From positions 64,112,324 through 64,176,323 of the forward strand of contig OY755242.1 in the NCBI GenBank assembly GCA_963576725.1: 64,000 nucleotides of DNA, written 5' to 3'. Position 1 is the stretch's first letter. Each line of letters opens with the position of its first letter. Source of the DNA: Azorinus chamasolen (lineage: Eukaryota; Mollusca; Bivalvia; Cardiida; Solecurtidae). Of the stretch, positions 47,169 through 56,850 are shown in pieces. A program made the translations under genes and the position numbers. The notes beneath the pieces were generated by a model, which was not told where the DNA came from, searched no databases, and saw nothing but the letters and a program-made list of their open reading frames with translations.

Positions 47169-47465
47169 TGGAAGAAAAGAATCTGTTTTGAAATATAAAT
47201 GTTTCAAATGAGAATTTTGGTATAGCCAGAATGTTGAAACATTTAGAATCTATAGAAGAAAAAGATAAAATTCAAAATTTGATAAATTTTATTTAAAATA
47301 AAAATGGAACATTTCAGTAGAAATCAGTTGGTTGAATTGATGGTTGGTGTAGAAGCTGGAAATGGGTTCTGGATCTGTAAATAAAAAGAATAAAATAGAT
47401 AAATATTAGAAAATAGATCTATAGATCTACTGATAACTACTGTTGCTACATGTATATTGATAATA
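47161..47465 (+). other. Gypsy leader between PBS and gag
   Basis: AT-rich untranslated leader. No start codon context other than the ATG at 47466 leads into a long frame. Confidence 0.5.
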
Positions 47466-48725
47466 ATGGATACAGATAGAGATGAAATTGAAATGGTTGG
47501 AATGAGCAGAAATGATATGAATGGAGTAAACAGTGGTTCTCAGATAGAAACTCAAATTTCAGAAATGTCAAAGAATATAAATTCTTTAAGTTCAACAATT
47601 TTAGGTATGAATTCACAACTGCAACAGAAAATTGGCACTTTGGAAAATCAAATGTTGACAATGCAAACTAATATATCAGAGATGCAAAACCCAGATCCAG
47701 AAATTCAATTTAATTTAGCTCCACATAGGAATAGGTCTCATTTTGAACAAAATATAAATACAAATCAAAATATTTCAGATAATAATAGAGGACTAAAAGT
47801 TAAACCTCAGCAGTATGAGGGTTCTACAGATATAGAGTATTATTTAATACAATTCAATATAATTGCAGAAATTAATGGCTGGTCATATATGAATAAAGCT
47901 TTATATTTGGCTAGTAGTCTTAGTGGAAATGCTAGATCTTTGCTCAGTGAATTGAGTGAAAGAGAGAAAAGAGATTTTGATAGTTTGACAGAAATTCTAA
48001 GATCAAGATTTGGAACCAGAAATAAAGCAGAATTTTTTAGAACACAGTTAAAATCACTTAGCAAAGATCCAGGCCAGTCAATTTCTGATCTTGCACAAAA
48101 GGTGAAAAAGCTAACTCGACAAGCTTATCCAGATGCAAATACAGAATTAGTAGAAATTTTAGCTTTAGATTATTTCATTGATAGTCTTGATGACTCTGAC
48201 ATAAGGTTAAGGTTGAGAGAGTGTTGTCCGAAATCTGTGACAGAAGCCGAGACGATAGCTGTTAGATTGGAGACACACAAGCTGGCTGATAAGCAAAGAA
48301 TGAAACCAGTTAATGCATATCAGCAAGCCTCTTTTTCCTCTTTAACTACTTCAAAGTCTAGAGAAGAAAGTGCTACACCAAATATGGCAGATCTGGTTGA
48401 TCAAATAAAATCTCTCACACAGCAAGTAGAGAAGATAAATTATACATCTGGACAAACTAGTCGAAATTTTAGTTCTCAAAATGGTTACCAGAATGTGCAA
48501 AACAATACATATCATTCAAATGGTCAAAATAGACAGGGGAACAGGTATAATTCAAATTTCCAAGGTCGATCTGATAATTATAGATCCTCAAATAATTACA
48601 ATAGGTTGGGTAGGTTTAATTCTAATAATACAAGGAGAAATGATCAGAATGTACAAGGTAGAAGGTGGCAGGGAAACGGACAGAGGTCGAGTTGGGGAAC
48701 CGCAGCCAGACCGCAGACAAATTAG
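47466..48725 (+). CDS. gag: Ty3/gypsy Gag, lacking a zinc knuckle
   Basis: 419 residues from ATG 47466; the frame is also open a few codons upstream, but without ATG. Structural protein of the retrotransposon particle. An N-terminal coiled coil (residues about 25-75: ISEMSKNINSLSS, LQQKIGTLENQM) precedes the retrotransposon Gag core (about 110-270: DIEYYLIQFN, LASSLSGNARSLL, FRTQLKSLSKD, LALDYFIDSL, LRLRECCPKSV). The C-terminal ~90 residues are Asn/Gln/Arg/Gly-rich (NRYNSNFQGRSDNYRSSN). No CX2CX4HX4C knuckle is visible, so RNA binding would rely on the RG/N-rich tail. Its last 61 bases overlap pol in the -1 frame. Confidence 0.9.
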   Translation: MDTDRDEIEMVGMSRNDMNGVNSGSQIETQISEMSKNINSLSSTILGMNSQLQQKIGTLENQMLTMQTNISEMQNPDPEIQFNLAPHRNRSHFEQNINTNQNISDNNRGLKVKPQQYEGSTDIEYYLIQFNIIAEINGWSYMNKALYLASSLSGNARSLLSELSEREKRDFDSLTEILRSRFGTRNKAEFFRTQLKSLSKDPGQSISDLAQKVKKLTRQAYPDANTELVEILALDYFIDSLDDSDIRLRLRECCPKSVTEAETIAVRLETHKLADKQRMKPVNAYQQASFSSLTTSKSREESATPNMADLVDQIKSLTQQVEKINYTSGQTSRNFSSQNGYQNVQNNTYHSNGQNRQGNRYNSNFQGRSDNYRSSNNYNRLGRFNSNNTRRNDQNVQGRRWQGNGQRSSWGTAARPQTN

Positions 48726-51700
48726 GTTCAAACATTCAATATGAAAATATAGGTAGTTTTGGCAGTAGAAAAGGTTATTACTGTGATGGCATGATAAATG
48801 ATAGTGTTACATCTTTTCTGTGTGACACTGGTGCAAATGTTTCAGTTTTGAGTAGTAACTTGTTTGAGTCTTTCCCAGACAGTGTAAAACCTCAAATTAC
48901 ATCAGTTAAATCTAGATTGTTAACTGTGACTGGAGAGAATATTGCTTTTAAAGGGAAAGCTTCATTTCAAATAACTTTAGGTAGCCAAACATTTAATCAG
49001 GAAATGCTTATTTCTGACATAGTTGAAAATGTTATATTGGGCATGGATTTTATGAAAACTCACAAATGTGATTTGATGATTAGTAAGGGTTATTTGAAAA
49101 TCAATGGAGAAAATATATCTTGTTATATGAAACATAATATGCATCAATCTACTTGTTGTAGAATAGCTCTTGTGGAGAATGTTGAGATACCTCCTAGTAG
49201 TGAAGTGGTAGTAGGTGGAAAAACATTAGATTATATTGATAAAGATTATTCTTGCATCATTGAGGGTTCAGAAAAATTTGTGCAGAAAACTGGTTTACTA
49301 GTTGCAAAATCAGTAGTAGATCCAAATATGGGTAGAGTTCCAATTAGATTAGCTAATTTGACAGACAAGCCTATTAAGGTATTTAAAGACACAATTACTG
49401 CTACCATGGAAACAGTTGAGGTTGTTGAAGATGAATTTGTTGGCTCAGCTTGTACTTCAGATATTGCTAAGGATTCAGATAAATTGCCAGATCACCTAGT
49501 AGCATTATATGAAAAGTCATGTGCAAATTTAGACATCAGTCAAATAGAAGTGCTGAAGCAATTTTTTATTAAGCATCAATATGCATTTAGTAAAGATTCA
49601 AATGATATTGGTCACACTACATTGATAAAGCATGAAATTGATACAGGAGATTCAAAACCTGTGAAGAAATATCCATATAGAGTTCCATTAGCAAAACGCA
49701 AGGCTGCCGAAGAAGAAATTTGGAAAATGGAAAATGATGGTATCATAGAAAAATGTTCACATTCACCGTATAATGCTCCAGTTGTGATGGTAACCAAGTC
49801 AGATGGTAGCATTAGGTTTTGTTGTGATTTCAGAGGTCTTAATTCTTGTACTATTAAGGACTCACAGCCTTTGCCAAGAATTGATGATAGCATAGAGGCA
49901 TTGGCAGGATCAAAGTGGTGGTCTTGTTTAGACATGAAATCAGGTTATTGGCAGGTAGACATTGATGAGAAAGATAGATATAAAACTGCATTCTCTATAC
50001 CTGGTGGAGAACAGTGGCAATGGCGGCGTCTAGCTTTTGGTCTGTGCAACAGTCCAGCCACTTTCACTCGGTTAATGCAAATGGTTTTTTCGGGCTTGCT
50101 CTGGAAAATAGTAATAATATATTTAGATGACATTATCTGTCATTCAAAAACGTTTGAGGGTCAGTTACAAAATTTGGAGATAGTGTTCAGCAGGTTGAAA
50201 AAGGCTAACTTAAAGCTGAATGCAAAGAAATGTATATTGTTTCAGAAACAGGTCACATTTTTAGGCCATACAATAAGTGAAAATGGTGTTGGGACTTCTC
50301 CTGAGAAAATCAAAGATATCAAGAATTGGCCTACACCTAAAAATGCAAAAGAGGCCAGGAGTTTTATTTCATTGGCGAGTTATTATAGATCTTATGTTTT
50401 TCAATTTGCAAAATTGGCAAAGCCAATTCATGAACTTGCTGAGAATGGTAGAACATTTGTTTGGACACAGGACTGTGAAAATTCCTTTAAGAAAATAAAG
50501 GAGGCTCTCACAACAGCTCCAATTTTGGCATTTCCAACTGAAACTGATCACTTTATCTTAGATTGTGATGCAAGTCTCTCAGCACAGGGAGCAGTTCTTT
50601 CTCAAGTGCAAAATGGTAAAGAAAAGGTTATTGGTTACTATAGCAAATGTTTCACGAGAACTGAGAGAAAGTATTGTGTAACACGGAGAGAGCTATTGGC
50701 TATTGTTAATGCAATGAAACATTTTCATCATTATGTCTATGGTAGGAAAATAACAGTTCGTAGTGATCATTCAAGTTTGACATGGTTACTAAACTTAAAA
50801 AATGTAGAGGGTCAATTAGCAAGATGGTTAACATTTCTAAATGAATATGATTTTACAATACAACATAGAGCAGGTTTACTTCATTCTAATGCTGATGCAC
50901 TTTCAAGGCGTCCATGTATAGAAATAAATTGTAAGTACTGTGACAGAGTTGAATCAAAGGAGAAAGATGAGTTGATTGTAGCTAGTATACATAATTCAGA
51001 TGTAGAACGAGTACATGTAAATGAAAGCAATAAGGCCGATGAGTGTAATTGGGGTATAGACACAATTACCTCCCTTGTTCTAGTAGTTTTATTGTTCTTG
51101 ATGTCTGAAACTGTAGCAATATTAGTTGTACTCATATTTGTGAGCTTAGGTGGTCTGAAGAAAGTTACCTGTTTAACAGAAATGGTTCAAAAGGATAAAG
51201 ATGTTGATATTACAGCTCACGTTATTACGGGGGTCAATTCAGAATGTAAATCCGATGGCCGTAACATGATAATAAAAGGTGATTCAAATTCTTGTCCCAT
51301 TAATGGTAACAGTCAAAAATCAGATCAGTTCATACATATATGTGCATTAGATACACCAAGTACTAGTAGAGGTGATGAGGTTTCTTCTCAGACTGATAGT
51401 CAAGGTGTTAGTTTGGATGACCTAGATGTTTCAGAAATTCAGGATAGAGATAATGATCTTAAAGTCATAAAGGACATGATTTCTGAAGGTGAAAAGTTGA
51501 GTTGGCAAGATGTGTCGAAATATGGTCCAGAAGTAAAGTATTACTGGGCAAGAATTGATTCAATGGTTTTGAAAAATGATAAGCTTTACAGAAAATGGGA
51601 ATCTGAAGATGGTAGTTCATACAAGTTGTTGTTAGTAATTCCAAAATCTCACAGAGAGTTAGTGTTGAAACAACTACATGATGGTAAATCAGGAGTTCAT

Positions 51701-52339
51701 TCAGGTGTTAAGAAAACTCTTCAGAAGGTACGAGATAGATATTTTTGGTTTCAATTACGTAAAGATGTTGAGCTCTGGGTAAAGAGATGTGATATGTGCA
51801 ATAGTCGTAAAGGTACGCTTAGGAAGTCAAAGGCTCCTTTGCAAACATATAAGGTTGGCGCTCCGAATGAACGGATAGCAATAGATTTTATGGGTCCATT
51901 CGTGAAAACGAATAAGGGAAATAAGTATATGATGGTAGTTGGAGATTTGTTCACCAAATGGACTGAATGTTATAGTATAGAAAATTTAGAAGCTTCTACA
52001 GTTGCTAAAGTTTTGGTAGATAGATATATTAGTCACTGGGGTTGTCCATTGATTTGTCATACAGATCAAGGAAAGACCTTTGAATCTCAATTATTTCAAG
52101 AGTTATGTAAATTGTTAGGTATTGAAAAGACAAGATCGTCAAGTTTTCGTCCTCAAAGCAATGGATTCATAGAGAAACATAATCATACAATTATAAAAAT
52201 GCTTACTCCATATGTGTCTGACAATCAAAAGGACTGGGATGAACATGTTGACCTGGTCATGATTGCATACAGATCTTCTGTCCAGGCATCAACAGGATTT
52301 ACACCGTCCAGATTACACATTGGCCGGAGATATATATAG
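48665..52339 (+). CDS. pol: Ty3/gypsy Pol polyprotein, 3'-truncated in integrase
   Basis: Expressed by -1 frameshift; numbering from the frame start at 48665. Aspartic protease: DTGANVSVLS (Asp54) with ILGMDF near 120. Reverse transcriptase: about 330-560, with FCCDFRGLNS, a GYWQVDIDEKD strand, FGLCNSPATF and YLDDI (Asp488/489). RNase H: FILDCDAS, RRELLAIV, RSDHSSLTWL and HSNADALSRRP. Integrase: HHCC zinc finger (His1005, His1012, CDMC) and D1074, D1134, E1170 (DD35E). Unusual: a hydrophobic run at about 803-831 (LVLVVLLFLMSETVAILVVL) between RNase H and integrase. The frame stops at RLHIGRRYI just after the integrase core. The C-terminal integrase part and 3' LTR are missing, so the element is incomplete as well as PBS-disrupted. 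Catalytic motifs are otherwise intact. Confidence 0.93.
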   Translation: MAGKRTEVELGNRSQTADKLGSNIQYENIGSFGSRKGYYCDGMINDSVTSFLCDTGANVSVLSSNLFESFPDSVKPQITSVKSRLLTVTGENIAFKGKASFQITLGSQTFNQEMLISDIVENVILGMDFMKTHKCDLMISKGYLKINGENISCYMKHNMHQSTCCRIALVENVEIPPSSEVVVGGKTLDYIDKDYSCIIEGSEKFVQKTGLLVAKSVVDPNMGRVPIRLANLTDKPIKVFKDTITATMETVEVVEDEFVGSACTSDIAKDSDKLPDHLVALYEKSCANLDISQIEVLKQFFIKHQYAFSKDSNDIGHTTLIKHEIDTGDSKPVKKYPYRVPLAKRKAAEEEIWKMENDGIIEKCSHSPYNAPVVMVTKSDGSIRFCCDFRGLNSCTIKDSQPLPRIDDSIEALAGSKWWSCLDMKSGYWQVDIDEKDRYKTAFSIPGGEQWQWRRLAFGLCNSPATFTRLMQMVFSGLLWKIVIIYLDDIICHSKTFEGQLQNLEIVFSRLKKANLKLNAKKCILFQKQVTFLGHTISENGVGTSPEKIKDIKNWPTPKNAKEARSFISLASYYRSYVFQFAKLAKPIHELAENGRTFVWTQDCENSFKKIKEALTTAPILAFPTETDHFILDCDASLSAQGAVLSQVQNGKEKVIGYYSKCFTRTERKYCVTRRELLAIVNAMKHFHHYVYGRKITVRSDHSSLTWLLNLKNVEGQLARWLTFLNEYDFTIQHRAGLLHSNADALSRRPCIEINCKYCDRVESKEKDELIVASIHNSDVERVHVNESNKADECNWGIDTITSLVLVVLLFLMSETVAILVVLIFVSLGGLKKVTCLTEMVQKDKDVDITAHVITGVNSECKSDGRNMIIKGDSNSCPINGNSQKSDQFIHICALDTPSTSRGDEVSSQTDSQGVSLDDLDVSEIQDRDNDLKVIKDMISEGEKLSWQDVSKYGPEVKYYWARIDSMVLKNDKLYRKWESEDGSSYKLLLVIPKSHRELVLKQLHDGKSGVHSGVKKTLQKVRDRYFWFQLRKDVELWVKRCDMCNSRKGTLRKSKAPLQTYKVGAPNERIAIDFMGPFVKTNKGNKYMMVVGDLFTKWTECYSIENLEASTVAKVLVDRYISHWGCPLICHTDQGKTFESQLFQELCKLLGIEKTRSSSFRPQSNGFIEKHNHTIIKMLTPYVSDNQKDWDEHVDLVMIAYRSSVQASTGFTPSRLHIGRRYI
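48671..48677 (+). promoter_or_regulatory. -1 ribosomal frameshift site GGGAAAC
   Basis: In the gag frame this reads G|GGA|AAC, the X XXY YYZ pattern needed for simultaneous tRNA slippage. Slipping back one base gives GGG AAA and continues into the pol frame (GKRTEVELGN). It lies within the gag/pol overlap, 48 bases before the gag stop. Eight bases downstream, GGTC (48685-48688) with GACC (48709-48712) and an inner GTT/AAC pair could form a weak stimulatory stem. Function is inferred. Confidence 0.8.
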
Positions 52340-53620
52340 TAAATACTATTGTTTTGGTACTTGGCGTCTAACATCAGTCCAAAATAATTGCACGTGTTAC
52401 TCATGACGTATTCAGCAAGGCAATGAATATGAAAAAAACAGTAAAATAGGGAGAACCACATACGAAATGATACTGCACCAAATACCATCAAACAAGAAAC
52501 GGCACAGCCCCAAGACAAAACCTAACGGGACGCATATCAATACATAAAACATCTCTCTGAGAGGTTGTCACTGCGTTTGAGCAATACAGATACTTTGATC
52601 TGGTTATAACGTACTTGCCAAAACTGTTATTATAGAGAGTGGATCACAAAATTACTCTTCCAGAATTATTTGATATGGTCGGAATTTCAGTAGAAATTCC
52701 GGCTTCTTTGAGGTTTTCATGATAACTTTGAGATCTTTCTAAGAGATATCTGAGGAACAGAAACGCACCCTGTTGAGTGGTTTTACGTAGAATCAGTCAA
52801 GGCGAGGTACAAAATGCAAATATGTCTCATAATTATATGTGATAAACAGAACATCCTGACTGGGGTAGATCATAATGTATGTTTGGAGTCATTACATACT
52901 TTAAAACCTTTGTCTGCTTCAGACCCCCCGTCCCACACTCAGCAGTTTATTCGTATGAGAGGAGTAAATGTCACATACCTGTGGTCATTCTCATAATCGT
53001 ATCCAATTGTAAATTGTTCTGCGAGCAACCGTATGAATTCCACCAATCCCATGTCCACACACATTCTATTGTTGCCATAGAGAAAATACAAGTTTCCCAG
53101 AACTTTTCTTCACAAGGTATGCACACTTACTTCTCACATCCACTCATTCATTGGTATCTTCGCGCATTCTTGTATCGAAAGTGTTTCGAAACTCCATGGA
53201 AATGAGGTCGTCCGTCTTGAAAAAGTTCACATGAAAAGTTTCATTTTGCAGAACACGCGGAAGACCCGCATTTGTTTGTTGCAAGGTATCTGGCAGATAA
53301 GGTTTGCCATAATTCGTGGCAGAAACCGTTGCAGCCAACAGTCCAGATTTTGAAAATTTGTATATTATGTGACACCTGTGAGCATCAGAAAACTAAGCTC
53401 TGTGATAATCTTGCGCATTTCGAAATTCCAGTGACTGCAGCCCAACTGTCAGCTGGTTCGGCGGTTTTAGAGAGCGTGTCCTTCTTTTTTCTTCGATTGT
53501 CGCCGTATCAAGTGGTTTGGTAAACCTCGTCTTCTCTGAAAATAAACAAAATGAACAAGTTTTAATAATTAAAGCATTATATTGTGGAAAGCGGGATGGG
53601 CAATCATAATTAAGCAGTGC
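52340..53620. other. No feature recognised after truncated pol
   Basis: No LTR-like match to the 46.3-46.9 kb region was seen, so the retrotransposon breaks off near 52320. ORFs of 60-108 codons here show no family motif. Confidence 0.45.
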
Positions 53621-54450
53621 CACGTGTAAACAAAGTAAAACTTCGACAGGATCTTGATTCGCTGAAAACAGATGCCTTCAGTTTAAGCCGTAATGGGCTG
53701 GAACAACTGTTGGGTATCAATGGCCATTAGCTGCGAGTTTTGCTACATGTACCTGGAGTGAATGGTCACCACAATTGGTTTAAAGTCTCTCGTAGACTTG
53801 CCATGAATGCAGTTATATACGATGGTGTTTTTACACTCGGTCAATGTTTTCTTAAGATATGGAATGAATCGGATGTAAATAAAAGTATAACAGTGTAAGT
53901 TTTTTTGTCATGAGAATGAGTTTCAAACAGTGTTACATGTTACACCAGATCTTAAGTTTAGTCGCCTCTGTGTTAAAATTCTGCGCAGCGAATGGTCTGG
54001 GTGATTTACTTTATGTGTAACGGAGCAAGTAATCGCTTTAGTATTTATGATTTAGAAAATGATGAGAGGTAATAGAACAAATAAGTGAAAAATAAACCTT
54101 AATTGGTAATCTAAATCGAAAGGCATGTCGGCGCATGAATGCCATATAGAGCCCGACATTATCGATGAATACGAGTCTTGACTTGACCTACCAAATTTCC
54201 GTTGATATTAGATTTAGTACAACGTTCTTGCCGACGGACACGCTATAGAATAATGGCGGAGTTAGACGAGGATTTCCGATTGAATCGAACGATATATAAT
54301 TATGGATTATTAAGACTGGCAATAGTATAAGCCTTTAATCAATGGATACGCCTTTTCACGTCTGTGCAAACAGAGTAAAACCAGACTGCTTTGTTAGCAT
54401 ATTCAATATACATGTATTTAGGCCAATCATGATTTCACAGTTTATTCAGT
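53621..54450. other. Intron 1, right part: nothing recognised
   Basis: AT-rich, with a partial hairpin (GCAAACAGAGTAAAACCAGA at 54366). No exon supported. Confidence 0.4.
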
Positions 54451-54456
54451 AGCTAA

Positions 54457-54698
54457 CCATTTCCTTCATATAACGCCTTTTCATGAATTCGAAAACAAAG
54501 TAGATCAAGATCAAACGGCTCCTAGAGGACCGTATGATCATGATCTGCTATGTTTTCCTACGGAATTCTATAATATGTTTCTGTTTATTTTCTAAAACGG
54601 TTAAAATGTTCCACCTTACGTATTTCATTGAAACCTTTTTGTCAATGAATATTCAGTACATATTGAAATGTGAAATAATCATAGAACAGGGTACGGTT
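54457..54698 (+). mobile_element. TTAA-type MITE (family 1), degraded copy
   Basis: CTAA-CCATTTCCTTCAT at left and ACAGGGTACGG-TTTTAA at right. The hairpin is at 54490-54560 and the body phrase AATATTCAGTACATATTGAA is shared with other copies. Confidence 0.75.
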
Positions 54699-54789
54699 TT
54701 AACATGCATGTATTGATATGATTAAACTTCTGCCGATTAATACTCGTGATATCATTATTACTTAAATGAATATTAACAATTTCGAATAT

Positions 54790-55105
54790 TGGTCTGTCGC
54801 CATGTGATGTTTGTATGTGGCCATGTGAAATCGGCGTGTCGCTTGGCGATATTAAAATATTGATAAGGCAATATTGATATGTCGCTAAACTTTATTGGCT
54901 ATATGACGTGGCCTTGTCGCTAGGTTATATTGACCTGTCACTATATTATATTGGCCTGTCGATGAACCACTGTCGCTAGCTGATATTGGCCTGCCGCTTG
55001 GTGATATTGGCCTGGTCATAGGTAATTGACCTGACGCTAGGTGATATTGGCCTGTCGCTTGGCGATATTGATCTGTCGCTTGGTGGTATTGGCATGCCAA
55101 GACAA
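54790..55105 (+). repeat. Degenerate ~21-bp minisatellite (GATATTGGCCTGTCGCT)
   Basis: About 13 diverged units around GGTGATATTGGCCTGTCGCT. The repeated GQYHLATGQY-type peptide on the minus strand is a by-product. Confidence 0.85.
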
Positions 55106-55199
55106 ATACGGTTCCTCAATTTCTACCTACGGTATATTGGGTCTTTTTGTGTCCTAAACTGTTGGCTGAATATAGAAACAAATTTAATAAACTCAAATA

Positions 55200-55549
55200 A
55201 ATATCGGTATTTCAGACACGTTGCAGCTTAAGACAGGGTGAAATCATACAGTGGAGATTTCTGCATGACGCTCACCTACACTAAGCAACCATGTCTAAAA
55301 GGTTTCCAAATGTTAACTTTTTAAATCAGGTTCAGTTAGCGAGGTATTAAAGCAAACTGCCTTCCCTATAAACCAGAATTTGAATACAGAAAAATAGATA
55401 GGTGGCTGCTAATGGACGAAATTCACCATTAAGTTACTTTTGGAACATTCTGCATGATTTACACCCCGCAGTAAGTTGCCACCTGTCTTACAGGACTGCA
55501 TTGATAGTAAATAAAATATCTAAATATCAGGTTTAGAGGGGTTTACTGT
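55200..55549. mobile_element. CTCTAAACCGG-type TA MITE plus a partial copy
   Basis: A complete-looking right end GGTTTAGAGGGGTTTACTG-TA (TA 55550-55551) and a left end near 55362 (CTTCCCTATAAACCAGAATT) enclose a hairpin like that of 37361-37564. Another partial copy lies at 55200-55340. They end about 30 bp before exon 2. Confidence 0.65.
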
Positions 55550-55579
55550 ATTTTATAATTCTATATCGTATATCTACAG

Positions 55580-55761
55580 ACTGGATCATCGTTTTCCGCG
55601 GGGTTGCTGACATAGGGCGAAATATTTATGACGCGTGGATATTCGGAACCAACGTGGCAACAACCTATGAGGACTGCATGCGCATTAACCGCACCACCAA
55701 CTGTAGTGAGCACTATCGCTCTGCACTGGTAGATGACTGGGACAATTTAGGAGTAAAGCAA
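55580..55761 (+). CDS. Exon 2 of the PAN-domain gene
   Basis: 182 nt between acceptor TATCTACAG and donor AAGCAA|GTTCGT (a weak donor). With the G from exon 1 it encodes DWIIVFRGVADIGRNIYDAW, then IFGTNVATTYEDCMRINRTT, then NCSEHYRSALVDDWDNLGVK and Q. The pattern WxxVFR..(8)..YDAW....C.......C..HYRS..VD.W..LG is the start of an extracellular domain that I recall from many uncharacterised mollusc proteins. It enters in phase 1 and leaves in phase 0. Two MITEs end 30 bp before it and repeat R1 begins about 24 bp after it, so the exon is tightly boxed in by mobile DNA. Reading past the donor gives a longer ORF (to 55872), but that part is repeat R1. Confidence 0.75.
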
Positions 55762-55952
55762 GTTCGTACAAGTAAACTTTGTCGTACCCTGTATTACTTT
55801 TCTACAGTTACTCTGTTTGCAGCTCAATCATTGAGTACACTAGCGATAGGTGGATACAGTTTGTTCACTTAAATGTTTTCGTTATACATGTACTTTACCA
55901 CTGTATTTGCCATCACGGTTGTTGTAGAGTAGTCGGAGAGGGGATACTATTA

Positions 55953-56090
55953 GTTACACGGAAATTTGGCAGGGTGTACGGTCTGGTATGACCGGGTTAG
56001 ATCCCGTATTTCCTGAGGCGTTAGCCTCAGGAAATACGGGATCTAACCCGGTCATACCAGACCGTACACCCTGCCAAATTTCCGTGTAAC
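55953..56090. repeat. Perfect 138-bp palindrome (67-bp arms, 4-nt loop)
   Basis: The left arm starts GTTACACGGAAATTTGGCAG and the right arm ends CTGCCAAATTTCCGTGTAAC, with centre CTGAGGC-GTTA-GCCTCAG. All 67 arm positions pair. Such long perfect arms are normally eroded quickly in a genome, so the structure is young or actively corrected. Confidence 0.95.
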
Positions 56091-56575
56091 GAATTGATTA
56101 CCCGTCAGAGATCCGATTTACCCAATGTAGAAACGAACAACTCTTATTTTTGCTGACATTAGATCTCTAATTATATGACGACATGACGAGGAAAACACGA
56201 CGTCATCACAGAGATATACGACGTCGTCTCAGAGCAATTCCGAAAGAGGAATTCAAACTTCACTTGTAAACATTTGAGTTTAAACTGTTACACGTTGTAT
56301 TGAGAAGTTGATAATGTAAAAAAATTGGAACATATGAGGAACAGTTTTTTACGTTTAATATCGATTATTTTGTTCGTAATCCGTCCAGAATTAATGGAAT
56401 AAGGACGATATGAAATTTCGAATCGACGCTAAAAATAAAAACCAAACGAATGACGTCACGCGTCAAATTTGAATTCTGTATTCTCCGTGGAAGCCGCTAA
56501 ATACGGTTCTGTACACCCCGGCAGTTTTTGGCATACTGACCAATCAAATTCTAAGGATTTACTCTGACGGGTAAT
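56091..56575. mobile_element. Putative insertion with ATTACCCGTCAGAG inverted ends
   Basis: GATTACCCGTCAGAG (56096-56110) and CTCTGACGGGTAAT (56561-56574) are inverted partners. Near the right end, CGGTTCTGTACACCCCGGCA resembles the palindrome arm (CAGGGTGTACGGTC) in reverse, so palindrome and element may be one unit. Confidence 0.55.
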
Positions 56576-56850
56576 AAGTTTATTTACACTGTTTGTCTTT
56601 TAGGGTGGGGATGGAATAAGCGTGAGGTTGGGCGCCCATAAACCGGTTTAACCCCCTAGTGACTTTGTCACTGACCGTTCCAAGGCGGTACTTCCATCTT
56701 CTCCCTATTGTATGTTTGTTTTGTTTTTGTGCGTCTCTTGATGATTTTATAGTTATGTACAATTGCTGGTTCCTTGTGTTGCTGTTCGGGCGACTGTTTG
56801 TTCTGTATGTGGTGTTTCCTGCATGCCTCATTTTTGTACTTTGATCCGAA

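Larger units (their letters stand above)
55785..56850 (+). repeat. Interspersed repeat R1, split by an insertion
   Basis: Left part 55785-55945 (TTGTCGTACCCTGTATTACT, CAGCTCAATCATTGAGTACA) and right part 56577-56850 (GTTTGTCTTTTAGGGTGGGG, TTGGGCGCCC, CCGGTTTAACC) match the minus-strand copy at 24125-24605. The break contains 55953-56575. Confidence 0.7.

Noticed and set aside
48665..48670. GTG as the start codon of pol
   Set aside because: The in-phase GGGAAAC site offers a better explanation; eukaryotic initiation at an internal GTG is unlikely.
53272..53523. 83-codon ORF as a host exon
   Set aside because: No splice sites at plausible positions, no motif and no phase fit with the neighbouring exons.
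54885..55100. Gln/Tyr repeat peptide on the minus strand
   Set aside because: Translation of a degenerate 21-bp minisatellite.
55762..55872. Extension of exon 2 to the stop at 55872
   Set aside because: From about 55785 the sequence is interspersed repeat R1, also found at 24.1-24.6 kb.
55953..56090. Transcription terminator
   Set aside because: Rho-independent terminators are bacterial; this is a long palindrome in transposon-derived animal DNA.
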